NCBI RefSeq assembly: GCF_014645795.1
Contig: NZ_BMMK01000010.1
Span: 139,730-203,729 of the forward strand
Direction of reading: 5' to 3'
Length of the DNA stretch: 64,000 nucleotides
Source of the DNA: Longimycelium tulufanense
GTDB taxonomy: Bacteria > Actinomycetota > Actinomycetes > Mycobacteriales > Pseudonocardiaceae
Shown here: positions 1 through 8,027 of the stretch, piece by piece
Layout of the letters: every line of letters starts with the position of its first letter
How positions within the stretch are numbered: position 1 is the first letter of the stretch
Program-made: the position numbers and the translations under genes
Notes under the pieces: generated by a model
The model's input: the letters and a program-made list of their open reading frames with translations, nothing else
The model's database searches: none
What the model was told of the DNA's origin: nothing

Positions 1-362
1 ACGAGCGTGGGGCCCTCGGGCCAGGTGGCGAGCACGTCGCGGGCACCCCGGAGCAGGTCGTCCTCGCTCATCCCGCGCCAGCCGTGGACACCGACGCCGC
101 GGTCGCGGATCAGCTCGGCGACGTCGGAGTCGGTGGTGCTCGCGGACGAGGCGCACCAGGCGACCTCCGCGCCCAGCGCGACGAGGGTGAGCACCTGGAC
201 GGCGGTCTCCACGGTGACGTGCCCGCACAGGGCGAGCCGATGACCGGACAACGGGGCGTCCGCGGCGAACTTCTCGCGAATCGCGCCGAGCACCGGCATC
301 TGCGCCATGGCGACCTCGAGCCGGGGTTCGGCCCGCCGGGTGCGGTTGATCAGCTCCGTCAC
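1..362 (-). CDS. SAHase-fold protein, N-terminal part (runs off the window)
   Basis: Reading the minus strand from a GTG at 362 gives an open frame of 120 codons that leaves the window. It contains the SAHase N-terminal pattern: MPVLGAIRE near residue 22, then CGHVTVETA, where the His matches His55 of human SAHase, then GAEVAWCASSASTT and GVHGWRG. The GTG overlaps the TGA of the upstream SAHase-fold gene (359-361), so the two are translationally coupled. It is the third SAHase-fold protein of this operon and the fourth of the locus. It resembles the plus-strand paralogue at 14400 (shared HGWR, W-P-x-GPTLV) more than the other two. The catalytic and NAD domains lie outside the window, so activity cannot be judged. 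Confidence 0.8.
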   Translation of the reverse strand, partial: MTELINRTRRAEPRLEVAMAQMPVLGAIREKFAADAPLSGHRLALCGHVTVETAVQVLTLVALGAEVAWCASSASTTDSDVAELIRDRGVGVHGWRGMSEDDLLRGARDVLATWPEGPTL

Positions 363-1648
363 GGCCCGCTCCTCTCCCCGAGCGAGCCGGGGTGGCCGCC
401 GGAGGTCAGCACCTCGAGTTGCTCGGGGGTGGGGGCGTCGATGCGCACGGCCATCGCGGCCAGCTTGCGGCGCGCGACGTCCTCGTCCCGCTCGGCGGGA
501 ACCTCGTGCACGCCCGGGGCAAGCCGGTCGGCGCCGGCTGCAAGATCGAGCACGGCCAGGGCCTGGTTGGCGAAGGTGATGTCCATGACCTCGCTCGGGT
601 TGCCCTCCGCGGCGTCGAGATTGATCAAGCCGCCGCCGGAGAGCAGGTCGACATGTCGACCGTCGTGCAGGATGTGGCGTTGTACGTGGGGCCGGATCCG
701 CTTGGTTTCCCGAGTTCGTTCCGCCAGGTCGGCGAGGTTGATCTCGGTGACCGAGTGGCCGGTGTTGCACAGCACCGCGCCGCCGGGCAACGCGTCGAGG
801 TGCTCACCGGTGAGGACGTCGGGGTAGCCGGTGGCGGTACAGACGATGTCGGCGCCGACCAGCGCCTCGTGCGGTGGGAGCACCGGGAAACCGGCGAGCC
901 GGGCCCGCACCGCGGTCCGCGCGCTGCGACAGCACACCACAACCCTGGCGCCCATGCCCCGGGCGCGCAGTGCGACCCCGCGCCCCACTTGCCCGAAACC
1001 GACGACGACGAACCGCTTGCCGGCCAGCAACACCCCGGTCGCCCGCACAATCCCGTCCACTGTGGACTGTCCGGTGCCGTAGGTGTTGTCGACCTCCCAC
1101 TTGGTGACCAGGTCGTTGACGTTGACCACCGGGAAGCGCAGCCGGCCCTGCTCGGCCCACTCCCGGACCCGGCGGCAGCCTTCGGTCGTCTTCTCGGTGG
1201 CCGCCACGAGCCGGGGCACCGTGCCGGGCGCGGACAACGCCGCCTCGATCAGTCGTGTTCCGTTGTCCACCAACAAGGTCGGACCGTCCTGGAAGGCGCC
1301 CAATGTCTCGGTGACGGCCTGCTCGACCTCGGCGGTGGTCATGCCGCGGCGGCCGAACACCTCGACACCCTCCGCGGCCAGTGCCGCCGCCACCTCGTCC
1401 TGCGTCGACACCTCGTCCCCGCCCGTCCAGGCGACCTCCGCGCCGGCTGCGACCAGCAGCTCGACCAGGACACCGGTCTCCTTGGTGAGGTGGACGCAAC
1501 CGGCGACGCGCTGTGCCTGCAGCGGCCGGGTTCCGGCCACCTCGGACCGGATGCCGGCCAGCACCGGCATCTGGTCCCGTGCCACGTCGAGTGCCGCCCG
1601 GCCGAGCTCGACCAGCTCGGCCGGTGGCCGCGTCACCCGGAAGCTCAC
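359..1648 (-). CDS. SAHase-fold protein with altered active site, possibly NADP-dependent
   Basis: The 429-residue product has the full adenosylhomocysteinase fold. Aligned by eye with human SAHase, it keeps His55 (H53), Lys186 (K183), Asp190 (D187) and His301 (H298). It has Asn for Asp131 (N129), Lys for Glu156 (K153) and Asn for His353 (N350). The dinucleotide motif GFGQVG (217-222) is intact. The acidic residue that ends strand 2 in NAD-binding SAHases (TEIDP) is replaced by a CCRSA stretch, which in Rossmann proteins often marks NADP use. The GTG start overlaps the TGA of the phosphorylase gene, and its own stop overlaps the next SAHase-fold gene. It is unlikely to be an ordinary SAH hydrolase. 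A redox or binding role in nucleoside biosynthesis is inferred. Confidence 0.85.
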   Translation of the reverse strand: MSFRVTRPPAELVELGRAALDVARDQMPVLAGIRSEVAGTRPLQAQRVAGCVHLTKETGVLVELLVAAGAEVAWTGGDEVSTQDEVAAALAAEGVEVFGRRGMTTAEVEQAVTETLGAFQDGPTLLVDNGTRLIEAALSAPGTVPRLVAATEKTTEGCRRVREWAEQGRLRFPVVNVNDLVTKWEVDNTYGTGQSTVDGIVRATGVLLAGKRFVVVGFGQVGRGVALRARGMGARVVVCCRSARTAVRARLAGFPVLPPHEALVGADIVCTATGYPDVLTGEHLDALPGGAVLCNTGHSVTEINLADLAERTRETKRIRPHVQRHILHDGRHVDLLSGGGLINLDAAEGNPSEVMDITFANQALAVLDLAAGADRLAPGVHEVPAERDEDVARRKLAAMAVRIDAPTPEQLEVLTSGGHPGSLGERSGP

Positions 1649-2451
1649 GTCCGGGCCTGCTCGAGCGCGTGCCGGCAGGGGCAGTCGAAGCCGGCCGGTA
1701 TCGCCTCGACGAGCCGGCGGACCATGTCCAGCACGCGCCCGGCGTCGGCGCTGAACGCGCGCAGGACGCCGTGGTGCGAGACGGCCTCCGCCTCCTCGTC
1801 ACCGACGACTTCCTTGGCCGCGACGTCGTAGTCGGTGATGTAGGAGAGGTTGCAGTAGCAGAGTTCCAGCTCCCGGGCGAGGACCACCTCGGGGTACTGG
1901 GTCATGTTCACCAGATGCCAGCCCTGGGAGTGGAACCAGCGGCTCTCGGCGGTGGTGGAGAACCGCGGGCCCTGGATGACGACCACGGTGCCGGCGGGGT
2001 GCACGGTCGCGTCGGCGTTGGCCAGCGCCTTCGCGGCCAGCTCGCGCATCCGACCGCAGTAGGGCTGTGCCGAGCTGATGTGTGCGGCGGCGTTACCGGA
2101 GAAGAAGGTGTCCGGGCGTCCCCAGGTGCGGTCGACGAACTGGTCCACCAGTACGAAGTCGCCCTTGCGGTACTCGGGTTGCAGGCTGCCGACGGTGTTG
2201 AACGCGATGATCTGCCGGACACCGATTTCCTTGAGTGCCCACAGGTTGGCGCGGTAGGGCACCTCGGACGGTAGGTAGTCGTGGTTGAGCCCGTGCCTGG
2301 GCAGGAACGCGACCTTGCGGCCGGACACCTCGGCGATGCTGATCGGCGCGCTCGGCGTGCCGTGCGGCGTATCGACCTGGACCTGCCTCGCATCGTCCAA
2401 GAACTTGTAGAACCCGGTGCCGCCAATGATGGCGAGCCCTGCCTCGGTCAT
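1645..2451 (-). CDS. MTA phosphorylase-type nucleoside phosphorylase (copy 1)
   Basis: The 268-residue product belongs to the PNP/MTAP family (phosphorolysis or synthesis of adenine nucleosides). Visible motifs are IGGTGFY at the N-terminus (phosphate loop), PRHG, GSL, GPRFST-AES, NMTQYPEVVLARE, and TDYD, whose aspartates contact the adenine in human MTAP. The start is the ATG at 2451, which overlaps the mutase stop as ATGA. A longer open frame upstream is only the mutase in another frame. The GTGA overlap with the SAHase-fold gene is mirrored by the 14400/15728 pair on the other arm. It could attach or remove a purine base on a (carbocyclic) sugar phosphate, or salvage MTA. Family is certain, substrate is inferred. 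Confidence 0.88.
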   Translation of the reverse strand: MTEAGLAIIGGTGFYKFLDDARQVQVDTPHGTPSAPISIAEVSGRKVAFLPRHGLNHDYLPSEVPYRANLWALKEIGVRQIIAFNTVGSLQPEYRKGDFVLVDQFVDRTWGRPDTFFSGNAAAHISSAQPYCGRMRELAAKALANADATVHPAGTVVVIQGPRFSTTAESRWFHSQGWHLVNMTQYPEVVLARELELCYCNLSYITDYDVAAKEVVGDEEAEAVSHHGVLRAFSADAGRVLDMVRRLVEAIPAGFDCPCRHALEQART

Positions 2452-3908
2452 GCGGTCCTCCCTCGTCGGTTCGGGTCCAGCTGCCGGTGGGCGGTGTCGA
2501 CGATCCGGGCGGCCAGCTCGGCCGCGCCCGCTGCGGCGAGCACCTCGCCGTAGACCCGGACCCCGGACTCGGTCGACGACGGCCGGAGCAGCAGCCACTG
2601 GTCGTTGTCGAGGCGGAACTTCGGGCCGTCGACGGCGGTGACGTCGGTGACCGCCAGTCCCACGGTGTCGAGTACTCGTGGGCCGATCTCGCGCAACGGC
2701 AGGTCGGCGGCTGCGCGCGCGACGCGCGACTCGAACCATTGGTAGTGGCCCCGTCGCCTGCGCAGGTCTGCCACGAGCCCGGCCATCGGACCTCCCGTCT
2801 GCTCGAGGAGATCGGCCAGCAACACCACGGCCGCGAACGGGTCGCGGTCCACGCTGTGCTCGGCGAAGGCCAGGTCGCCGACGCTGCCACCGGCCGCGTC
2901 CACCCGTTCCTCGACGAGCAACGGGGCGAGGTGCTTGAACCCGATCGGCCGCTCGACGACCGGGAGTCCGTGTTCCTCGGCCGTGCGCCGCGCGAGCACG
3001 CCGGTGGACGCCGTGACCGCCAGCCCGCGGCCCCGGCCGGTGCCACGATGTGCCCGGTGGTCCAGTAGCAGGGCCAGCAACTCGTGCGGTCCGACCACCT
3101 CGCCGGTCGCATCCAGCACGAACAGCCGATCACCGTCGCCGTCGAGGACCAGGCCCAGGTCCGCTCCGGTGCGCCGGACCTCGTTCGCCGCGCGGTGCCG
3201 GGAGGTCGGCAGCGCCGGGTCGGGTCGCTGCCCCTCGAACTCCGGATCCGGTGTGCAGCCCACCCGGTGGACGTCCCAACCCAGCCGGGTGCACAACTCG
3301 GCCACGGGGCCACCGGCGATCCCGCCCAGCCCGTCGACGACGACTCGGAGCCGGCTTCCACCAGCCGATGCAGCGGCACAGACGTGGTCGAGATGCTCGG
3401 CCAGGATGTCGGTCGCCAGGTCCGCGGCGGGCTCCGGTGCCGGAGACAGATCGACTCCGTCGACAGGTCCGGAATCGCCGCGGTAGCGCGCGTCCGCGTG
3501 TTCCTCCACGGCGCTGGGCAACGGTGCGCCCGGAGGGGCCTTGACCTTCAGTCCGTTCCACTCCGGTGGGTTGTGGCTGGCGGTGACCAGCAATGCCAGG
3601 TCCACGGCACCGGAACGGACGGCGTGGGTCGCGGTGGGGGTGGGCAGGTGCGGGCACCACCGCACCTGCCTCGCCCCGGCGGCCATGGCCGCGCGCACCA
3701 CGGCTTCGGCAGCCGCCGCACCGTCCCGGCGACCATCGTGCGTCACCAGCACGGTCGGTGGCCTTCCGGTCGACGCCTGGACGGACGCCAGCACGCTTCC
3801 GGCGAGCATGGCGGCAGAACGCGGGGTGAAGCTCGCACCGATCACCCCGCGCCATCCGTCCGCGCCGGCCCGGAGCCGAACCGCGGTGTCCCGGTCACGG
3901 CCACCCAT
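2448..3908 (-). CDS. alpha-D-phosphohexomutase family protein
   Basis: The 486-residue product has the three signatures of phosphogluco/phosphomannomutases: the phosphoserine loop TASHNP near residue 110, the metal loop DGDGDRLF near 255, and the phosphate-binding loop RPSSTESGVRVY near 440. The sugar-specificity loop, normally G-E-x-S-G-H, reads AFAEHSVD here. This suggests a non-standard sugar such as a cyclitol phosphate. The gene starts 4 bp after the stop of the SAHase-fold gene at 3913 and overlaps the phosphorylase by ATGA. Moving phosphate between positions of a carbocycle would fit the making of an activated ring for base attachment, but that is inference. Confidence 0.85.
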   Translation of the reverse strand: MGGRDRDTAVRLRAGADGWRGVIGASFTPRSAAMLAGSVLASVQASTGRPPTVLVTHDGRRDGAAAAEAVVRAAMAAGARQVRWCPHLPTPTATHAVRSGAVDLALLVTASHNPPEWNGLKVKAPPGAPLPSAVEEHADARYRGDSGPVDGVDLSPAPEPAADLATDILAEHLDHVCAAASAGGSRLRVVVDGLGGIAGGPVAELCTRLGWDVHRVGCTPDPEFEGQRPDPALPTSRHRAANEVRRTGADLGLVLDGDGDRLFVLDATGEVVGPHELLALLLDHRAHRGTGRGRGLAVTASTGVLARRTAEEHGLPVVERPIGFKHLAPLLVEERVDAAGGSVGDLAFAEHSVDRDPFAAVVLLADLLEQTGGPMAGLVADLRRRRGHYQWFESRVARAAADLPLREIGPRVLDTVGLAVTDVTAVDGPKFRLDNDQWLLLRPSSTESGVRVYGEVLAAAGAAELAARIVDTAHRQLDPNRRGRTA

Positions 3909-3912
3909 CGGC

Positions 3913-5166
3913 TCAGGTCCCCACGCGCCAGTCGTTGAGGTACTGGTGCTGGCCCTCGCTCAGCTCGTCGATGCGCACCCCGTAGGCGTCGAGCTTGGCC
4001 GTGGCCACCTCGTTCTCGATCTCCCGCGGGATCGGGTGCACGCCCGGCTCCATCTTCTTGCCGTTGCTCACCAGGTACTGCACGGCCATGGACTGCGTCG
4101 CGAAGGTCATGTCCATGACCTCGGCCGGGTGTGCCTCGGCGGCGGACTGGCCCACCAGCCGGCCCTCGGCCAGCAACACCACCGCGCGGCCGTTCGGCAG
4201 CCTGTACTCCACGCAGTTCGGGCGCAGCTCGCGCCGGCCAACCGCCGCCCCGCGGAGCGCCTCCACGGCGATCTCCACGTCGAAGTGGCCGGAGTTGGCG
4301 ATGACCGCGCCGTCCTTCATCCGCTGCATGTGCTCCAGCGTGACGGCGTCCCGGTTCCCGGTGACCGTCACGAAGAAGTCGCCCAGCTCGGCGGCTTCGG
4401 CGATCGGCATCACCTGCAGGCCGTCCAGTACCGCCTCCAGCGCGCGCACCGGGTCGACCTCGGTGACGATGACGCGGGCGCCCATGCCGCGCGCCCGCAT
4501 GGCGACGCCCCGCCCGCACCAGCCGTAGCCGACCACCACGAAGGTCGAGCCGGCCAGCAGCATGTTGGTGGCGCGCAGGATCCCGTCGATGGTGTTCTGC
4601 CCGGTGCCGTACCGGTTGTCGAACAGGTGCTTGGTGGCGGCGTCGTTGGTGGGGAACACCGGGTACCGGAGCACGCCGGCGTTGGACATGTTGCGGATGC
4701 GCAGCACACCGGTGGAGGTGACCTCGGTTCCACCGACGATGTCGCCGAGCAGCTCGGTGTAGTCGTTGTGGATGGTGGAGGTGAGGTCGGCACCGTCGTC
4801 GATGACGATCGTCGGCTTGACCGCCAACGTTCCCTGAACCTGCTTGTAGAAGGTGTCGCGATCGCAGCCGTAGATGGCGAACACCTCCGCCCCGATGTCC
4901 CGCTGGATGGAGGCGGCGACGTCGTCCTTGGTGGACAACGGGTTCGACGCGCACAGCGCCATCTCCGCACCGCCCGCGACGAGCGCCTTGCACATGTTCG
5001 CCGTCTCGGTGGTGACGTGCAGGCACCCCGCGATCCGGTGGCCCACGAACGGTTTGGTCTCGGCGAACCGTTCGGTGAGCGCCTGCAGCACCGGCATCCG
5101 CCGCCCGGCGAACTCGATCTTCAGAGCCCCCTCGTCGGCTAGCGAGAGGTCCCTCACCATGCTCAT
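3913..5166 (-). CDS. Adenosylhomocysteinase-like protein, most canonical of the four
   Basis: The 417-residue product is close to the short archaeal/Thermotoga-type SAHases in length and in its C-terminus (YLNDWRVGT). By eye against human SAHase it keeps H50 (His55), D124 (Asp131), K179 (Lys186), D183 (Asp190), H294 (His301) and H346 (His353), plus the NAD motif GYGWCG (213-218) followed by TEVDP. The one mismatch is V149 at the position of Glu156. SAHase is the classic target of aristeromycin/neplanocin-type nucleosides, so this copy may be a tolerant version protecting the producer, or a biosynthetic enzyme. The ATG start overlaps the kinase stop (ATGA). Family confidence is high, role is moderate. 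Confidence 0.88.
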   Translation of the reverse strand: MSMVRDLSLADEGALKIEFAGRRMPVLQALTERFAETKPFVGHRIAGCLHVTTETANMCKALVAGGAEMALCASNPLSTKDDVAASIQRDIGAEVFAIYGCDRDTFYKQVQGTLAVKPTIVIDDGADLTSTIHNDYTELLGDIVGGTEVTSTGVLRIRNMSNAGVLRYPVFPTNDAATKHLFDNRYGTGQNTIDGILRATNMLLAGSTFVVVGYGWCGRGVAMRARGMGARVIVTEVDPVRALEAVLDGLQVMPIAEAAELGDFFVTVTGNRDAVTLEHMQRMKDGAVIANSGHFDVEIAVEALRGAAVGRRELRPNCVEYRLPNGRAVVLLAEGRLVGQSAAEAHPAEVMDMTFATQSMAVQYLVSNGKKMEPGVHPIPREIENEVATAKLDAYGVRIDELSEGQHQYLNDWRVGT

Positions 5167-6197
5167 GTGTTGTCCTCACTTCGATCGTCAGCGGTACGCG
5201 GTCGAGACGGGCCGGACGGGTCCTGGTCGTGCCGGATGCTCCGGGCCTGGGCGGCGACCAGGTCGGCGATCCGTGCCAACCGAGCACGCGCACCCGTCGC
5301 GCTGACGGCCAGCGCGCCGGCTACGTTACCGATCGACAGTCGGTTTTCCGGCTCAAGTCTTGCTAATTTCGCAAGCAAATAACTGGCCGCGAAGGCGTCA
5401 CCAGCACCGACGGGGTCGACCATTGTTGTGGGATGGCCCGGAACGGTGATGGGGTCCGCCCGTCCCAACAGGCGGGAGCCGGCAGCACCGAGCGTCACCA
5501 CGACCTCGGGGCCATTTCCACCTTGCTCCAAATGGGTTCTTGCCCGGAGGTGCTCGTACTCGTTCCGGTTGAGGAACAGCACGTCGCAGTGCGGTACCAC
5601 CTCGGTCGCCACGGGGTTCCGCACGTAGACGCCGCCCGGGTTCCAGCAGAGCAGCGGACGTTGCGGTGCTGCGGAAACGGCCTCCACGACGCCGCGCAAC
5701 GCCTCTAGGCTCGGGTCGAAGAGCACGACCGCGTCGAAACCGGACAGTTCGAGCGCCGTGGTGTCCCGCGCGGTGAGGGTTTCGTTGGCACCACGGCAAA
5801 GCAGCATGTAGTGCTCGGCACCGAATATCGGGATGATGACGCGCCCGGTCGGCTCGGTGGGATGGCGTCGCACCGCCGAGGCGTCGATTCCGCGTTCGGT
5901 GAGGTCGCTGAGTATCAGGTCGCCGTCGGCGTCGCGGCCCACCGCACCGAGGAGGTGGACCGCAATGCCCAGCGCGGCCAGTGCGGAGGCGCAGTTACCG
6001 GCATGCCCACCCACCGCGGTACTGACCTCATGCACGACAACCGCGCCCTCGTCGCCCGGCGGAGACTCGGCCTGCAACAGCAGGTCGACGTTGAGGGAGC
6101 CGACCACGAGCACGCGCGCCGCGGCTGCGGTGTCCCGCAGTGCCTGTGCCCACTCCGGTTCGGCCACGTTCGGGCCGCTGGTCCCCGCCGTCACCAC
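5163..6197 (-). CDS. PfkB-family carbohydrate/nucleoside kinase
   Basis: The product is about 344 residues. The ribokinase/adenosine-kinase fold shows GSLNVDLLL and GGHAGNCASALAALG near the N-terminus, NRNEYE in the middle, and the catalytic anion-hole/base motif DPVGAGDAF toward the C-terminus. Start choice is uncertain: the frame is open to 6242, but RidA ends at 6200, so the GTG at 6197 (next GTG 6194) is preferred. The family phosphorylates sugars or nucleosides with ATP. Here the substrate may be a cyclopentane polyol or cyclitol phosphate. The sequence looks ribokinase-like rather than like the actinobacterial adenosine kinase that often neighbours erpA. Confidence 0.85.
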   Translation of the reverse strand: MVTAGTSGPNVAEPEWAQALRDTAAAARVLVVGSLNVDLLLQAESPPGDEGAVVVHEVSTAVGGHAGNCASALAALGIAVHLLGAVGRDADGDLILSDLTERGIDASAVRRHPTEPTGRVIIPIFGAEHYMLLCRGANETLTARDTTALELSGFDAVVLFDPSLEALRGVVEAVSAAPQRPLLCWNPGGVYVRNPVATEVVPHCDVLFLNRNEYEHLRARTHLEQGGNGPEVVVTLGAAGSRLLGRADPITVPGHPTTMVDPVGAGDAFAASYLLAKLARLEPENRLSIGNVAGALAVSATGARARLARIADLVAAQARSIRHDQDPSGPSRPRTADDRSEDNT

Positions 6198-6199
6198 GT

Positions 6200-6625
6200 T
6201 CAGCCGCCCACCACGGCGATCGCGCTGATCTCCACCAGGCAACCCTCTTCGGCCAGCCGGGACACCTCGACCAGGGTGCTCGCGGGGGCGGGCTCGCCGA
6301 GCATCTCGTTGCGTACGGTGGAGATCTCGGTGAAGTCGCGCTTCACGTCGGCGACATAGACCACGAGGTTGACGATGTCCGGGAGGTCGCCACCGGCCGC
6401 CCGCAGCACACCGCGGATCCGCTCGAAGACAACCCTGGTCTGTCCCCCGGCATCGCCCGGGGAGAGCACGTTGCCATGCTGGTCCGTGGCCACTTGCCCG
6501 CTGACGAAGACGAGCTTTCCGGCCAGCGGCAGGGAAAGCGCGACTCCCGGGGAGTACCGGCCAATGGGTTTGGAGTGGCCGGCCGGCACGAGCGCGACCG
6601 GCTGCTGCGACTGCTGTTCCGTCAT
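6200..6625 (-). CDS. RidA/YjgF family protein
   Basis: The 141-residue product is a RidA-superfamily trimer-type protein. It shows IGRYSPG at the start, FVSGQVATD, NLVVYVADV and a C-terminal EISAIAVVGG close to the family consensus. RidA proteins hydrolyse enamine/imine intermediates, and relatives in biosynthetic clusters act as deaminases or dehydratases. The start is the ATG at 6625, which overlaps the SDR stop as ATGA. Its place inside the operon suggests removal of a reactive imine, or a tailoring step on a keto-cyclitol. It lies between the SDR and the PfkB kinase. Confidence 0.85.
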   Translation of the reverse strand: MTEQQSQQPVALVPAGHSKPIGRYSPGVALSLPLAGKLVFVSGQVATDQHGNVLSPGDAGGQTRVVFERIRGVLRAAGGDLPDIVNLVVYVADVKRDFTEISTVRNEMLGEPAPASTLVEVSRLAEEGCLVEISAIAVVGG

Positions 6626-7362
6626 GGGCAAACCCTTTCCGGAAACGGTCCGAACGTGGTGGTCATCGCCGCCAGCTGCACCTCGCGCAGCTCGACGGCG
6701 ACCGGCAGGCCGAACAGGTACGTGACGACATCGGCGACCTGCTCGGCGGAGAGCGCGTCGGCCCGGGTGCCCGGGCGGGCCTCGTCATGCGCGCCCTGGA
6801 AGTAGGTGTCAACGCGGCTGGGCAGCAACAGGCTCACGCGAACGCCGTGCGGCCGTAACTCCCGACGAGCGACCTCGAGCAGGGCGCGCATGCCCGACTT
6901 CGCCGCCGAATAGGCGGCACGCCCGGGGAACGGGTGCAGCACCGAGTCGGAGAGCAACCCGACGAGAAGCCCGCCGGGGCGCGCGGTCAGCAGGGGCAGT
7001 GCCGCGCGTAGCGTGTGGAACGCGCCATCGAGGTTGGTGGCGATGGTGTTCCGCCAGTCGGCCAGTTCGATCTCGGGCAGCGGAGACCACCGGCCGCCGC
7101 CGGCGTTGAGCACCACTCCCCCCAACCCCGCCGTGGGATCGAGGGTCGCGTGGGCGGCCGCGGCAACCTGGTCCGCGTCGCCCACATCCACGCTGGCCAC
7201 CCGCGCCGCGACACCGTGGGCGGCCACCTGCTCGGCGAGGCCGGCCAACTCGCCGGCCGAGCGCGACCACAGCACCAGGTCGTGGCCGGCGGCGGCCAGT
7301 GCCTGCGCAACGGCGCGGCCGATCCCCCGGCTCGCCCCGGTGACCAGGACCGGTCCGGTCAT
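6622..7362 (-). CDS. Short-chain dehydrogenase/reductase
   Basis: This is a 246-residue classical SDR with TGASRGIG (nucleotide binding) at residues 8-15, NAG near 90, and a YSAAK catalytic Tyr-Lys pair near 155 with a serine in LLSDS upstream. Both ends overlap neighbours by ATGA (PfpI-like upstream, RidA downstream). In a carbocyclic-nucleoside pathway an SDR would oxidise or reduce a ring hydroxyl. The cluster has a second SDR at 17282 that is a better match to the coformycin-type reductase. Family is certain, substrate unknown. Confidence 0.87.
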   Translation of the reverse strand: MTGPVLVTGASRGIGRAVAQALAAAGHDLVLWSRSAGELAGLAEQVAAHGVAARVASVDVGDADQVAAAAHATLDPTAGLGGVVLNAGGGRWSPLPEIELADWRNTIATNLDGAFHTLRAALPLLTARPGGLLVGLLSDSVLHPFPGRAAYSAAKSGMRALLEVARRELRPHGVRVSLLLPSRVDTYFQGAHDEARPGTRADALSAEQVADVVTYLFGLPVAVELREVQLAAMTTTFGPFPERVCP

Positions 7363-7973
7363 CGCGGCACCTCCGCGGGCGTCCGCCCGGGCTGGATCTC
7401 GGTGCGCGCCGACACCGGCTCGACCAGGTCCGGGGCCAGATCGGCCAGGACCTGGAAGGCCAGGTCCACCGACTTGACCGACGGTGCCGGGTCGCCTCCC
7501 ACCGAGCAGAGGTCACCGTCCCGGACCAGGCCGGCGACCACCTCGCCAACACCGGTCAGCTGCGCCCGTTTGGCATGGTGCACCGCGATGTGGCGACCTT
7601 CGGCCAGTCCGGCCGCGGCCACGACGAAGGCACCGGAGCAGACCGAGTACACATGGGTTCCGCCGGCGGCCGCCATGCGCAACGCGGCGAGAAGGCGAGA
7701 GTCGGCGGAGGCGTCGCTCGCGCCCCGCCCGCCCGGCACCACGACCGCCGCGGCACCCGCGAGCGCGTCCAGACCCATGCCGACGTCGAAGGTGGTACCG
7801 GCGGAGGCGGTCACCGGCGACGTGGCGGCGGCGAGCCGGACCGCCAGCGCGGGGCCGTCGTCCCCGGCGCCGGCCGCGCCGACCGTCGCGGCCTTCGCCA
7901 GCACGGCGAAGGCCCCGAACAGGTCCAGCTCGTCGACGCCGGGGTAGGCCAGCACCACGACCCGCGCGGTCAT
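7359..7973 (-). CDS. DJ-1/PfpI superfamily protein (GATase1-like)
   Basis: The product is about 204 residues. The flavodoxin-like DJ-1/PfpI fold shows an N-terminal VVVLAYPGVDELDLFGA, the VVVPGGRG turn and the nucleophile elbow YSVCSGAFVVAAAGL with its cysteine, followed by HHAKRAQL. It resembles the sensor-like half of AraC-type regulators and isonitrile-hydratase-type enzymes, but it has no DNA-binding domain. The ATG at 7973 is preferred, with GAGG five bases upstream; a GTG at 7976 is also possible. It is translationally coupled to the SDR. Its role in the pathway is unknown. Confidence 0.82.
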   Translation of the reverse strand: MTARVVVLAYPGVDELDLFGAFAVLAKAATVGAAGAGDDGPALAVRLAAATSPVTASAGTTFDVGMGLDALAGAAAVVVPGGRGASDASADSRLLAALRMAAAGGTHVYSVCSGAFVVAAAGLAEGRHIAVHHAKRAQLTGVGEVVAGLVRDGDLCSVGGDPAPSVKSVDLAFQVLADLAPDLVEPVSARTEIQPGRTPAEVPR

Positions 7974-8027
7974 CACGTCCTCGTTCCCATGTCGAAGGCC
8001 ATCCGTGCCGACGTCGTGCCTCCCCGT

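Noticed and set aside
392..1831. 479-residue open frame on the plus strand across the left cluster arm
   Set aside because: It is antisense to the SAHase-fold gene at 359-1648 and the start of the phosphorylase, both with clear family motifs; the translation is low-complexity His/Gly/Gln-rich text without motifs.
3913..5166. Assigning this gene as the housekeeping ahcY
   Set aside because: It is the most canonical of the four, but it lies in the cluster operon and has Val at the Glu156 position. Whether another ahcY exists in the genome cannot be seen, so no symbol was given.
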